A stretch of DNA of 64,000 nucleotides from Novosphingobium acidiphilum DSM 19966 (GCF_000429005.1 NZ_AUBA01000007.1:124001-188000); one strand, 5' to 3'. Numbered from the stretch's first letter, positions 39,639 to 49,456 are shown. Program-made: numbers and translations. Notes: a model not told the origin generated them from the sequence alone.

Positions 39639-41068
39639 CCAATCTGGCGCTTACCGCGTTTGTGCTGGCATTCTTCATAGCCGGAATGTCGCGGCCGTTC
39701 CTGCTGGTGCTGGCCTATGCCTACATCGATATTGTCAGCCCCCAGAAGATCGGCTGGGGGCCGCTGGGATCGTTGTCGATTTCGTTGGTCGCGTTTGTGC
39801 TGGCGGTGGTGATGTGGGCCGCGCGCGAGGACAAGTCGGGCATGCGGCTGTCGTCGCGCCAGGGGCTGATGCTGGCCCTGCTGGTCTATTGCGGACTGAC
39901 CACTTTGGGCGCGGATTTCCCGGTTGAAGCGGCGGCGAAGTGGGATTGGGTGTGGAAAGCGCTGATCTTTGCGATTTTCCTGCCGCTGACTTTGCGCACA
40001 CGGCTGCGGATCGAAGCGCTGACCCTGATCATGGTGCTGGGCGTGGCGGTGATCACCATCGATGGCGCGCTCAAAACACTTGCCGGCGGCGGTGGCTATG
40101 GCGAACTTAAGCTGCTGGTGAACGACAACACCGGCCTTTACGAAGGGTCGATCATTTCGACCGTGTCGATCTGCACCATCCCGCTGGCGTTCTGGCTGGC
40201 GACGTATGGCACGGTGTTCCGCCCCGGCTGGATGGTGCGGCTGTTTGCAATCGGCGTCAGTTTTTCGGCGATCCTGATGCCGGTGGGCACGCAGGCACGC
40301 ACCGGGCTGATCTGCGTGGCGGTGCTGGGACTGTTGAAATTGCGCAGCACCAGGCGCCGCGCAACCTATCTTGTGCTGATCGGCCTGGGTGCGGCCATCG
40401 CGATGCCGTTGTTGCCTGCAAGCTTTACCGAACGGATGAGTACGATCCAGGATCACAAGGCCGACCAATCGGCCAGCACGCGCGTGGCGGTGTGGCAATG
40501 GACCATCGAATTTGCCAAAACGCACCCGTTCGGCGGCGGGTTCGACGCGTTCCGGCAGGACACCGTCAGTTATGACAAGGTGATCACCGCAACCGATGGC
40601 AACAGCACCGCGGTGCGCACCGAACACGTGCTGGAACATGGCCGCGCGTACCATTCCAGCTATTTCGAGATGCTGGGCGAACAGGGCTATCCGGGTCTTG
40701 GCCTGTGGCTGCTGCTGCACATTCTGGGCGTGGTGCAGATGGAACGCATCCGCCGGCGGTACAAGACCGACCCGCCCGACGGGATGGCCTGGATCAGCCC
40801 GCTGGCCGATGCACTGCAACAGGCGCAGATCGTCTATCTGGTCGGTGGCAGCTTTGTCGGCATCGCGTTTCAGCCGTTCTGTTACATGCTGGTCGGACTG
40901 CAATGCGGGCTTGCCGCCTATGTCGGCCGGCTGGACGAAGCAGCGATGGAGGCGCAGCGCCAGGCCAGGCTGCTGCGCCGGCCCCCTGCCCCTGCGGCCG
41001 CACCCGCGATCGCGGTGCGTCATCCGTCGACCGCGGGCCCGCTGCTGGGTGACGGCACCCCGCGTTAA
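39635..41068 (+). CDS. O-antigen ligase-like protein, exosortase-A-associated
   Basis: The 477-residue inner-membrane protein has about ten membrane segments and a large loop with the Wzy_C motif region (STRVAVWQWTIEFAKTHPFGGGFDAF ... HSSYFEMLGEQGYPGLGLWL), as in O-antigen polymerases and ligases. The N-terminus (FFIAGMSRPFLLVLAYAYIDIVSPQKIGWG) matches the subgroup annotated as putative O-glycosylation ligase of the exosortase A system. It would transfer a lipid-linked glycan to an acceptor. Its start overlaps the 44-residue ORF. No exosortase gene is present in the window. Confidence 0.85.
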   Translation: MTNLALTAFVLAFFIAGMSRPFLLVLAYAYIDIVSPQKIGWGPLGSLSISLVAFVLAVVMWAAREDKSGMRLSSRQGLMLALLVYCGLTTLGADFPVEAAAKWDWVWKALIFAIFLPLTLRTRLRIEALTLIMVLGVAVITIDGALKTLAGGGGYGELKLLVNDNTGLYEGSIISTVSICTIPLAFWLATYGTVFRPGWMVRLFAIGVSFSAILMPVGTQARTGLICVAVLGLLKLRSTRRRATYLVLIGLGAAIAMPLLPASFTERMSTIQDHKADQSASTRVAVWQWTIEFAKTHPFGGGFDAFRQDTVSYDKVITATDGNSTAVRTEHVLEHGRAYHSSYFEMLGEQGYPGLGLWLLLHILGVVQMERIRRRYKTDPPDGMAWISPLADALQQAQIVYLVGGSFVGIAFQPFCYMLVGLQCGLAAYVGRLDEAAMEAQRQARLLRRPPAPAAAPAIAVRHPSTAGPLLGDGTPR

Positions 41069-41151
41069 ACAGCTGATTAAGAACCGGGTTGCGCCCGCGC
41101 AGCCAAGGCGGCATGACGGGCCGATCAACGACACACATTGCGGGGACGAGC

Positions 41152-41613
41152 ATGCCCAACACTATCGACGCCCATGCCATGAAAGATCTGGTCGGCCAGG
41201 TCGTCGGCACATCCGAATGGGTGCAAGTCAGCCAGGAACGCATCAACCAGTTTGCCGAAGCCACCGGGGATTTCCAGTTCATCCACCTGGACCCGGAAGC
41301 CGCGGCCAAGACCCCGTTCGGCGGCACGATTGCGCACGGGTTCCTGACCCTGTCGCTGATCCCGCTGCTGACCCAGCAAAGCGATGTGCCGCGCCCGGCG
41401 GGCATCAAGATGGGTGTCAATTACGGCGGCAACAAAACGCGGTTCCTGTCACCGGTGCGTTCGGGCAAAAACATCCGCGGTCATTTCAAGCTGCTCGAAG
41501 TCGATGAAAAACGCCCCGGCCAGTGGCAACAGACCATGGAAATCACCATCGAGATCGAAGGCGAAGCCAAGCCCGCGCTCATCTGCGAATGGATCACGCA
41601 GTTCTTCGTATAA
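41152..41613 (+). CDS. MaoC family (R)-specific enoyl-CoA hydratase-like protein
   Basis: The 153-residue hot-dog fold protein has the hydratase 2 motif region (FAEATGDFQFIHLDPEAAAKTPFGGTIAHG) with the Asp and His that activate water. Family members hydrate crotonyl-CoA-type substrates to (R)-3-hydroxyacyl-CoA, the monomer for PHA synthase, so a PhaJ-like role is possible here, next to the depolymerase gene. The ATG at 41152 follows GGGGACGAG. It is convergent with phaZ, 38 bp apart. Confidence 0.88.
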   Translation: MPNTIDAHAMKDLVGQVVGTSEWVQVSQERINQFAEATGDFQFIHLDPEAAAKTPFGGTIAHGFLTLSLIPLLTQQSDVPRPAGIKMGVNYGGNKTRFLSPVRSGKNIRGHFKLLEVDEKRPGQWQQTMEITIEIEGEAKPALICEWITQFFV

Positions 41614-41651
41614 TCAACTGAACGCCTGCCCCTCGCCGGGGAGGATCAGGG

Positions 41652-42908
41652 TTACGCCACCACGCCCAGCGTGCGGCCCTGCGCGCGTGCGTCATGGCGC
41701 GCAATCCATTCGTCAACCACCGGCGCGATCGAAGACCGCCAGCGCGAACCGTTGAAGATGCCGTAATGGCCGACTTCGGGCGCCAGGTGGTATTTCTTCA
41801 TCGCATCGGGCAAGCCGGGGGTAACCTTCAGCGCGGCGCGGGTCTGGCCGATGCCGGAAATATCGTCGCGTTCGCCCTCGATACACAGGATCGCGGTATC
41901 GGTGATCGCACCCAGATCGACGATCCGGTCGCGGTGGACGAATTCGCCGCGCGGCAACAGGTGCTGCTGAAACACCACGTCGACCGTCTGCAGATAGAAT
42001 TCGGCGGTGATATCGCAGACCGAACGATATTCGTCATAGAATGCCTTGGTGGCGTCGGCGCTTTCGCCATCGCCCTGCACCAGATGCTTGAACAGGCCGT
42101 AATGGCTCATCATGTGGCTGCCCAGGTTCATCGACATGAACGAGGCCAGCTGAACAAAACCCGGATAGACCTTGCGCCCGACGCCGGGATAATTGACCGG
42201 CACATCGGTAATCACATTGTGCTTGAACCACACATAGGGCTTGGTGATGGCATGGTCGTTGACTGCGGTCGGGCTTTCGCGCGTGTCGACCGGGCCGCCC
42301 ATCATGGTCAGCGTCAGCGGGCGGCACGGGTGCCCGTCGCGCGCCATGACTGCGGTTGCAGCAAAAGCCGGCACCGATGGCTGGCACACCGCCATGACGT
42401 GCGCGCCGGGGCCGATATGGTCGAGAAACGCGATCAGATAATCGATATATTCATCCAGATCGAACCGCCCCTCGTCCACCGGCACCTGCTTGGCGTCGAC
42501 CCAGTCGGTGATATAGACCACATGGCGTTCCAGCATGCGTTCGACCGTGCCGCGCAGCAGCGTGGCATAATGCCCGCTCATCGGTGCCACGATCAGCAGG
42601 CGCGGTGCATCGGCCGGCAGCCCCGCATGTGTAAATTTCTTCAGATCGCCGAACGCGCGCTCGATCACGGTGGTTTCGGTCACCGCATGGGTGCCGCCAT
42701 CGACCTGGATCGTCTTCAGCCCGAACGCCGGCTTGCCGCGCGGCGCGGCGGCATGGGCAAACACTTCGAGCGCCGAAGCCATCGCCTGGCTGGGTGCGGT
42801 TCCGGCCAGCGGATAGCGCGGATCGCCAAGCCATTCGGCCGCCATCGAGGCCATGGCGCTGCCCGCGTTCAGGAACGAGCGCTGGATTTCATAGGCCTTG
42901 TACAACAT
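41652..42908 (-). CDS. phaZ: intracellular polyhydroxyalkanoate depolymerase
   Basis: PhaZ mobilises stored PHA. The ATG at 42908 gives 418 residues starting MLYKAYEIQRSFLN, as in the family, with an alpha/beta-hydrolase core. The nucleophile elbow is AVCQPSVP, with cysteine in place of serine as in Ralstonia PhaZ1. Other family blocks are MSGHYATLLRGTVERML, YITDWVDAKQVP, and HYGIFNGSRWR with the likely catalytic His. It is divergent from the ABC exporter; its promoter region carries a TGCAATGCA site like those of the phasin gene. Confidence 0.94.
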   Translation of the reverse strand: MLYKAYEIQRSFLNAGSAMASMAAEWLGDPRYPLAGTAPSQAMASALEVFAHAAAPRGKPAFGLKTIQVDGGTHAVTETTVIERAFGDLKKFTHAGLPADAPRLLIVAPMSGHYATLLRGTVERMLERHVVYITDWVDAKQVPVDEGRFDLDEYIDYLIAFLDHIGPGAHVMAVCQPSVPAFAATAVMARDGHPCRPLTLTMMGGPVDTRESPTAVNDHAITKPYVWFKHNVITDVPVNYPGVGRKVYPGFVQLASFMSMNLGSHMMSHYGLFKHLVQGDGESADATKAFYDEYRSVCDITAEFYLQTVDVVFQQHLLPRGEFVHRDRIVDLGAITDTAILCIEGERDDISGIGQTRAALKVTPGLPDAMKKYHLAPEVGHYGIFNGSRWRSSIAPVVDEWIARHDARAQGRTLGVVA

Positions 42909-42976
42909 GGCGCGAACAGTCCCATTGCCGGGCGGACATGTCATACAGGGAATGCCTGTACGAATCCGCGTAACCC

Positions 42977-43010
42977 ATATTGGGCGCATTGCGTCGATTG
43001 TGCAATGCAA
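42977..43010 (-). promoter_or_regulatory. phaZ promoter with overlapping PhaR-like site
   Basis: On the minus strand TTGCAC (43005-43000) and CAATAT (42982-42977), 17 bp apart, form a plausible promoter for phaZ. The -35 box lies within TTGTGCAATGCAA (42998-43010 on the plus strand), whose TGCAATGCA core matches the TGC-N3-GCA sites at the phasin promoter. A repressor there would block RNA polymerase. Confidence 0.5.
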
Positions 43011-43095
43011 CCTGAAACCCATGCCGCACTGCGGGACAGTGTGTGCCCCATTTCGCCCATACCGTTGTCCGAAAAAATGCTCTAGGCGGTGGCGC

Positions 43096-44928
43096 ATGAG
43101 CGAAGCGATACAACTGGACGCCCCGTATGCACCCCCTGCGGCTGAAACCGCTGTCGAACGGGGCCGCCGAAGGTCGCTTGGCCCCTTGCGCATGGTGCTC
43201 GATCAGGCGCTGGCTTATCCGGGCCGCCTGGCGCTGGCCGGAATGGCGCTTGTCACCACTTCGCTGCTGACGGCGGCGGTGCCGTTCGGATTTCGCCTGG
43301 TGATCGACAAGGGCTTTTCCAAAGGCGCCGATGTCCATGCACTGGGCCGCTGGTTCCTGCTGCTGTTCGTGATTGTAGCACTGCTGGGCGTGTTCACCGC
43401 GATCCGGTTCTTTTTCGTATCCTGGCTGGGCGAACGTGTGGTGGCAGACATCCGGCTGAAAGTGCAGGCCAACCTGCTGACCATGCCGCCCAGTTTCTTT
43501 GAGGTGAACAGCCCGCGCGAAATTTCCAGCCGGATGACATCGGACACCGCCGTCATCGAACAGGTGGTCGGCACCACGGTTTCGATCGCGCTGCGCAATT
43601 CGCTGTCGATCATCAGCGGGATCACCATTCTGTTCTGGCTGGCCCCGGCGCTGACCGCCGAACTGCTGGCCGGCATACCGGTGGTGGTGATACCGATCAC
43701 CCTGTTCAGCAGTCGGCTGCGACGGGTGTCGCGCTCCAGCCAGGATCGCGTCGCGCTGGTCGGTGCCCGCGTGGCCGAAGTGCTGTCGGCGATCAAGGTG
43801 GTCCAGGCCTTCGGTCAGGAAACCCGCGAACAGGCCCGGTTTGGAGAGGCGGTCGAACATACTTTTGCCACGGCACAGCGGCGGATCCTGATCCGCAGCC
43901 TGATGACCGCGATCGCGATGGTGCTGGTCCTGGGCGGATTGACCGCGTTGATGTGGCAGGGTGCGCTCGGTGTCGCCGCGGGCACGATCAGCGGCGGCAT
44001 GATCGCCCAGTTCGTGTTGACCGGTGCGCTGGTCGCAGGTGCATTCCAGGCCCTGACCGAAGTCTATGGCGATCTGGTGCGCGGTGCCGGTGCCGCCGAA
44101 CGGTTGAGCGAACTGCTGCGGGTCAGCCCCGAAATCGCCCCGCCCGCCCGGCCCCTGGCCATGCCGGTGCCGCCACGCGGACAGATCGCGTTCCAGAATG
44201 TCACGTTCCGTTATCCCAGCCGTCCCGAAATCGCGGCCTTGAGCGATTTTTCGCTGTCGGTTGAACCGGGCGAAACGGTGGCCATCGTCGGCCCGTCGGG
44301 TGCCGGCAAATCCACGCTGTTCTTGCTGGCAGAGCGATTTTATGACCCCCAGGCGGGCACCGTGCGGATTGACGGCGTGCCCTTGCGCGAAGCCGATCCG
44401 TCCGAACTGCGCGCGCGCATGGCGCTCGTCCCCCAAGAAGGCGTGCTGTTTGGCGCAAGCGCGCGCGACAATCTGCGCTATGGTCAGCCCAATGCCAGCG
44501 ACGACGCGATCTGGGCCGCCGCGCGCGCCGCCAACGCCGAGGATTTTCTGAAAGACCTGCCCGAGGGGCTTGATACCTTTCTGGGCGAAGACGGCACGCG
44601 CCTGTCGGGCGGACAGCGCCAGCGCATCGCCATTGCGCGCGCGCTGCTGCGCGATGCACCGATCCTGCTGCTCGACGAAGCCACCAGCGCGCTCGACGCC
44701 GAAAGCGAACGGCTGGTACAAGACGCGCTCGATCGCCTGATGAAAACCCGCACGACCCTGGTGATCGCGCATCGTCTGGCCACCGTGCGCCAGGCCGACC
44801 GGATCGTGGTGATGGAAGACGGCCGGATCGTCGAACAGGGCACCCACACCGAGCTGACCGCGCGCAGCGGGCTTTACGCGCGGCTTGCGCGGTTGCAGTT
44901 CGACAGCGCGGCCACGCTGGCCGATTAG
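43096..44928 (+). CDS. ABC transporter, fused permease and ATP-binding domains (MsbA-like)
   Basis: The 610-residue half-transporter has six membrane segments in its first 330 residues and an ATPase domain with Walker A GPSGAGKST, signature LSGGQRQR, Walker B ILLLDEATS and the H-loop (VIAHRLATV). It resembles the MsbA-related, lipid or multidrug exporter subgroup. It should work as a homodimer in the inner membrane. It is divergent from phaZ, and 84 bp separate it from the M13 peptidase gene; no accessory membrane-fusion protein is adjacent, so the cargo is unknown. Confidence 0.92.
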   Translation: MSEAIQLDAPYAPPAAETAVERGRRRSLGPLRMVLDQALAYPGRLALAGMALVTTSLLTAAVPFGFRLVIDKGFSKGADVHALGRWFLLLFVIVALLGVFTAIRFFFVSWLGERVVADIRLKVQANLLTMPPSFFEVNSPREISSRMTSDTAVIEQVVGTTVSIALRNSLSIISGITILFWLAPALTAELLAGIPVVVIPITLFSSRLRRVSRSSQDRVALVGARVAEVLSAIKVVQAFGQETREQARFGEAVEHTFATAQRRILIRSLMTAIAMVLVLGGLTALMWQGALGVAAGTISGGMIAQFVLTGALVAGAFQALTEVYGDLVRGAGAAERLSELLRVSPEIAPPARPLAMPVPPRGQIAFQNVTFRYPSRPEIAALSDFSLSVEPGETVAIVGPSGAGKSTLFLLAERFYDPQAGTVRIDGVPLREADPSELRARMALVPQEGVLFGASARDNLRYGQPNASDDAIWAAARAANAEDFLKDLPEGLDTFLGEDGTRLSGGQRQRIAIARALLRDAPILLLDEATSALDAESERLVQDALDRLMKTRTTLVIAHRLATVRQADRIVVMEDGRIVEQGTHTELTARSGLYARLARLQFDSAATLAD

Positions 44929-45012
44929 GCGCGGGGTGAAAGCAGGTCTTTGCCAATTGCGCGATGCTTGTTAGGCCTGTGCGCCAGGCCTGACCCCAGA
45001 CGAGCAACCCCG

Positions 45013-47151
45013 ATGCCGCTTTCGCTTTCGTTCGCCCTGGCATCCGCCTTGCTTGTCGCGGCGCTGCCTGCGCCGGCCATGGCGGCCGATGCGCCCGCGA
45101 TCGCAGCGCCGGCGAATGGGGATTACCCGCTGCCGGTGTTTGCCGGATGGGGGGTCAACCCCGCCGATATCGACCATGCCGTGCGGCCGGGCGACGATTT
45201 CTTTGCCTATGTCAACGGCAAGTGGGCCCAAGCCGAGGTCATCCCCGACAGCTACGCCTACAGCGGCAACGCGCTCGCGCTGCGGCTGGGGGAAAGCCGC
45301 GCGGTGCGGGCGATCATCGACGATCTGACCGCCATGCCGCATGCCGATGGCACCATCGAACAGCGCCTGGCCGACAGTTACAAGGCGTTCATGGATCGCC
45401 CCGCGATCGATGCCGCAGGCCTTGTGCCCGCACGCGCCTGGCTCGAACCGATTGCCGCCGCATCGACCCGCGCGCAATTGGCCGCATTGATGGCACAGCC
45501 GGGCATGCCCAGTCCGATCGGATTTGAAATCGGCATCGACCCCCATCAACCCGATACCAATGCGGTGTTTTGCGCGATCACCGGCCTGGGCCTGCCCGAT
45601 CGCGATTATTATCTGATCGACACTGTGCGCAATGTCGAACTGCGCCGCGCCTATCAGGCGCACCTGGCGTTCCTGCTGGCCAAGGCGGGCCGGGCCGATG
45701 CCGCTGCAATGGCGCTGCAGGTCTATGAATTCGAACACCGGATCGCGATCGCCGGATGGGATCGGGCGCTTTCGCGCAACCCGCTGTTGACCAACACCAT
45801 CGTGCCGATGGCCACCTTTGCGGGCTGGGGCGGCGAATTTCCGGTGGCGCCGTTGATCGAGGCAAGCGGCCTTGGCGGCGTGCACGCAATCGTTGTCAGC
45901 GAAGTGCCGCCCGATCCCGAGCGCCTGGCGCAAGCGGGCCTTGCCCCTGCCGATCAGGCCAGGCTGGGCGGCGGGATGCCCGCATTGCTCAAACTGCTGG
46001 GCACAACCGATGTGCCAACCATTCAGGCATGGATGACCGCGCATTTCCTGATCGCGCATGCCGCGGTGCTGCCAAGCGACATCGATGATGCCAATTTCGC
46101 GTTTTATGGCACGACCCTGACCGGCCAGCAAAGCCAGCGCGCACGGTGGGAACGCGCGATCGGCGCGCTCGACGCGCAGATGGGCGAAGCGGTGGGCAAG
46201 CTGTATGTTGCGCGCCATTTCCCGCCGGCCAGCAAAGTGGCGATGGAAAAACTGGTCGCCAATCTGCGCAGCGCGATGGCCGCCAATCTGAAGGATCTGG
46301 CATGGATGACCCCGCCGACACGCAGTGCGGCCCGCGCCAAGCTGGACCAGTTCGGCGTCAAGATCGGTTATCCTGACCACTTCAAGACTTATGACGGGCT
46401 GATCATCCGCGCCGATGCACCGCTGGCCAATACCATCGCGGCACAGCGCTGGCACTGGCAGGACAGCTTGCGCGAACTGGCCCGGCCGGTGGACCGGACC
46501 AAGTGGCTGATGACACCGCAAACGGTGAATGCCTATTACCTGCCGACCGCCAATGAAGTGGTGTTTCCCGCGGCCTATCTGCAGCCACCCTATTTCAATC
46601 CCAGGGCCGATGATGCGGTGAACTATGGCGCGATCGGGGCCACGATCGGCCACGAGATCGGGCACGGCTTCGATGATCAGGGGTCTCGTTATGACGGCAC
46701 GGGCGCGCTGCGCGACTGGTGGACGCCCGCCGATCGCAAGACCTTTGAAACGCTGACCGCGCGGCTGGTTGCACAATATGACCGGCAATGCCCCTATGAC
46801 GAAGGCCAGACCTGCCACAACGGGCGGCTGACGCTGGGCGAAAATATCGGCGATCTGGGCGGGCTGGCGATGGCCTATCAGGCGTGGCGCCTGTCGCTGC
46901 ACGGCAAATCCGCCAAAGTGATCGACGGACTGACCGGCGATCAGCGGTTCTTCCTGGCCTATGCCCAGGCCTGGCGCTGGAAACTGCGCGATGCGTTTGG
47001 CCGCCAGTTGCTCAAGACCGATCCACATGCGCTCGCCATGGCACGGGTCAATGCCGTGCTGCGCAATTTCGACCCATGGTACAAGGCCTTCGGTATCAAA
47101 CCCGGTGATGCCTTGTACTTGCCACCCGACGAGCGGGTGCATATCTGGTGA
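45013..47151 (+). CDS. M13 family zinc metallopeptidase, exported
   Basis: The 712-residue protein is a neprilysin/PepO-type peptidase that cuts short peptides in the periplasm. It has a signal peptide ending PAPAMAA, the helical M13 N-terminal domain (PGDDFFAYVNGKWAQ), the substrate motif VNAYYLPTANEVVFPAAYLQPP, the zinc motif HEIGH (His547-His551) and the third ligand Glu610 in ENIGDLGG. I chose the ATG at 45013; the frame extends 21 codons upstream to a TTG. It is in a run of forward genes but with no obvious partner. Confidence 0.94.
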   Translation: MPLSLSFALASALLVAALPAPAMAADAPAIAAPANGDYPLPVFAGWGVNPADIDHAVRPGDDFFAYVNGKWAQAEVIPDSYAYSGNALALRLGESRAVRAIIDDLTAMPHADGTIEQRLADSYKAFMDRPAIDAAGLVPARAWLEPIAAASTRAQLAALMAQPGMPSPIGFEIGIDPHQPDTNAVFCAITGLGLPDRDYYLIDTVRNVELRRAYQAHLAFLLAKAGRADAAAMALQVYEFEHRIAIAGWDRALSRNPLLTNTIVPMATFAGWGGEFPVAPLIEASGLGGVHAIVVSEVPPDPERLAQAGLAPADQARLGGGMPALLKLLGTTDVPTIQAWMTAHFLIAHAAVLPSDIDDANFAFYGTTLTGQQSQRARWERAIGALDAQMGEAVGKLYVARHFPPASKVAMEKLVANLRSAMAANLKDLAWMTPPTRSAARAKLDQFGVKIGYPDHFKTYDGLIIRADAPLANTIAAQRWHWQDSLRELARPVDRTKWLMTPQTVNAYYLPTANEVVFPAAYLQPPYFNPRADDAVNYGAIGATIGHEIGHGFDDQGSRYDGTGALRDWWTPADRKTFETLTARLVAQYDRQCPYDEGQTCHNGRLTLGENIGDLGGLAMAYQAWRLSLHGKSAKVIDGLTGDQRFFLAYAQAWRWKLRDAFGRQLLKTDPHALAMARVNAVLRNFDPWYKAFGIKPGDALYLPPDERVHIW

Positions 47152-47197
47152 TCGGCAAAAGCGGTCGGTCTGCCATTGCCAAGCGGGAAACAACGCC

Positions 47198-47686
47198 ATG
47201 CGGCTGACATTCATCAAAGGCAGCGGCAAGTACGACGCTTTGCACATCGAACGCGACGGCGTGGTTCTGGAACCGATTGCCTGTCCCAAGCAGGGCATCA
47301 TTCCGCACGACATGGTCCATTATGCGGTGGAAAGCACACTGGCGCATCGCGGCTTTCTGTCGCTGGTCGCCAACGGCAGCCCGGCGTCGTTCACCACCAA
47401 AGGTGGCGACATCGAAAACGCAACAGAACGGCTGGTCGAGACATTTCAGGCGGAAATGTGGGGCGGGCGCGTGGCGATTGCCGACCTTGTGGCGACTTAC
47501 GAACATGCGTGTGAAGCCAGCGGCCATGCCGTCGTTCCTGTCACCGCCGGCGATGTGGAGGCGATCCGGGCGCGGATCGATGTGCTGACCGCGCAATGGG
47601 ACAAGGTGCCGGTGCGCGGGTCGCTGAGCGTGACCTTTCCGACCGGGGGCGCCTGCGATATCTTGCCAGGCACCGCCAGCGCTTGA
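47198..47686 (+). CDS. conserved hypothetical protein
   Basis: I do not recognise the family with certainty. The ATG at 47198 gives 162 residues without signal or membrane segments. The N-terminal half (MRLTFIKGSGKYDALHIERDG ... CPKQGIIPHDMVHYAVEST) is compact and mixed alpha/beta; the middle is helical (ENATERLVETFQAEMWGG, IADLVATYEHACEASG). The strongly conserved-looking CPKQGIIPHDMVHY stretch could hold a metal or substrate site. It lies 46 bp after the peptidase gene and 33 bp before uppP. Confidence 0.75.
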   Translation: MRLTFIKGSGKYDALHIERDGVVLEPIACPKQGIIPHDMVHYAVESTLAHRGFLSLVANGSPASFTTKGGDIENATERLVETFQAEMWGGRVAIADLVATYEHACEASGHAVVPVTAGDVEAIRARIDVLTAQWDKVPVRGSLSVTFPTGGACDILPGTASA

Positions 47687-47719
47687 CAGCGTGCTGCGCT
47701 GCGGCAATTCCCTTGCGCC

Positions 47720-48535
47720 ATGGATAGCCTGAACCTTACCGCCATCGTGCTTGGCATCGTCGAAGGACTGACCGAGTTCCTTCCTGTTTCCTCCACCGGG
47801 CATCTGGTCCTGGCCACCCGCATCTTCGGGCTGGACCTGAAGGATTGGGAAGTGTTCAACATCGTCATCCAGCTGCCCGCGATCATGGCCGTGGTGGTGG
47901 TCTATTGGCGCACCTTTGCCGATGTGGCGATCGGCGCGCTGCGTCGTGATACGCGTTCGCTGCATTTCATCCGCAACGTGCTGGTGGCATTTGTCCCCGC
48001 CGCGGTGCTGGGCGTGCTGCTGAAGAAAAAGATCGACCTGCTGCTCGAATCGCCGGTGATCGTGGCCATCGCGCTGATTGCAGGCGGGATCGCGATCATC
48101 GTGATCGAGCGCCTGGCGCGCCAGCGCGCGTATGAAACGGTGGGTGAATTGCCGGTGCGCCGCTCGTTCATGATCGGGCTGGTGCAATGCGTGGCGATGA
48201 TCCCGGGCGTGTCGCGTTCGGGCGCGACCATCATGGGCGCGCTGTCGATGGGCGAAAACCGCAAGACCGCGGCAGAATTCAGCTTTTTCCTGGCGGTGCC
48301 GACGATGTTTGGCGCCACGGCCAAGCAATTGTGGGACAACCGCCACGAACTGGCGACGCAGACCGCGCATGTCGGGTTTACCCAGATCGCGATCGGATCG
48401 ATCATTTCGTTCACCGTCTCGCTGATCGTGATCCGCCTGTTCATCGGCTATATCAGCCGCAACAGCTTTGTCCCGTTTGCGATCTATCGCATCCTGGTCG
48501 GCAGCATCGCGCTGTTCCTGATGCTGAAAGCCTGA
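47720..48535 (+). CDS. uppP: undecaprenyl-diphosphatase
   Basis: UppP (BacA) recycles the lipid carrier for cell-wall and glycan synthesis. The 271-residue membrane protein has both signature motifs: EGLTEFLPVSSTGHL near residue 14 and PGVSRSGATIMG near residue 158, and about eight membrane segments. Its TGA overlaps the next start (TGATG), so it is translationally coupled to ppk2. Confidence 0.96.
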   Translation: MDSLNLTAIVLGIVEGLTEFLPVSSTGHLVLATRIFGLDLKDWEVFNIVIQLPAIMAVVVVYWRTFADVAIGALRRDTRSLHFIRNVLVAFVPAAVLGVLLKKKIDLLLESPVIVAIALIAGGIAIIVIERLARQRAYETVGELPVRRSFMIGLVQCVAMIPGVSRSGATIMGALSMGENRKTAAEFSFFLAVPTMFGATAKQLWDNRHELATQTAHVGFTQIAIGSIISFTVSLIVIRLFIGYISRNSFVPFAIYRILVGSIALFLMLKA

Positions 48536-49335
48536 TGGCACATTCGCCCGACACGCTGGGGCACAAGCATTACGCCGCCGCGCTCGAGGACATGCAGGAA
48601 GACTTGAGCGTGGCCGCGCGCTGGGCGGCCAAGACCGGCGCACGCGTGCTGGTGCTGTTCGAAGGGCGCGACACCGCGGGTAAAACCGGGGTGATCCATG
48701 CCATTTCCGAAAAGCTGAACCCGCGCCAGGTGCGCACCGTCGCGCTTGACAAGCCGACCGGGCGCGAAGCCGGCCAGTGGTATTTCCAACGCTATGTCGC
48801 ACACCTGCCGGCGGCGGGCGAAATCGCGCTGTTCGATCGCAGCTGGTACAACCGCGCCGGGGTCGAAGCCGTCGAAGGCTTTGCCGACGAAGGCCAGGTG
48901 CGCAGTTTTCTGGCGGCCACGCCGGTGTTCGAACGCCTGCTGATCGACGATGGCATACTGGTGTTCAAATACTGGCTGTGCTGCGACCAGACCGAACAGG
49001 AACGGCGCTTTGCCAAGCGGCGCGATGATCCGTCCAAACGCTGGAAACTGTCGGGGGTCGATCTGGCGGCGCGCCACCATTATGCCCAATACACCCGCGC
49101 GCGCGAAACAATGCTGGCCGCGACCCATACGCCCCACTGTCCGTGGACACTGGTTGATTTCAACGACCAGCGCCGTGGCCGGCTGACGCTGATCCGCAAT
49201 CTGCTCGACCGTCTGCCCGACACCCGCGTCGAGGTGCCCGCGCTTGACCTGCCGGCCCTGCATCACGCGCCGCACCACGAACAGTATGGCGTGATCAAAC
49301 CGCTGCCGCCGTTTGCCCTGCGCGACGGCGAATGA
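48535..49335 (+). CDS. ppk2: polyphosphate kinase 2
   Basis: PPK2 moves phosphate between polyphosphate and nucleotides. The 266-residue single-domain protein has the P-loop FEGRDTAGKTG and the Walker B/lid block FDRSWYNRAGVEAVEGFA, placing it with class I PPK2, which makes GTP or ATP from polyphosphate. The usual GKGG is GKTG here. The C-terminal half (KYWLCCDQTEQERRFAKRRDDPSKRWKLSGVD) is typical. It starts within the TGATG overlap after uppP. Confidence 0.94.
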   Translation: MAHSPDTLGHKHYAAALEDMQEDLSVAARWAAKTGARVLVLFEGRDTAGKTGVIHAISEKLNPRQVRTVALDKPTGREAGQWYFQRYVAHLPAAGEIALFDRSWYNRAGVEAVEGFADEGQVRSFLAATPVFERLLIDDGILVFKYWLCCDQTEQERRFAKRRDDPSKRWKLSGVDLAARHHYAQYTRARETMLAATHTPHCPWTLVDFNDQRRGRLTLIRNLLDRLPDTRVEVPALDLPALHHAPHHEQYGVIKPLPPFALRDGE

Positions 49336-49456
49336 TCGCGCAGACCGTCTTTGGTCATGCACCGCACGACCAAATCGACGCCTCTCGACTTGACATTCGG
49401 GTGATTCTGCCGCAACGGCCCACCCCTGTATCGCATCTCGGTGTGACGCAACGACG

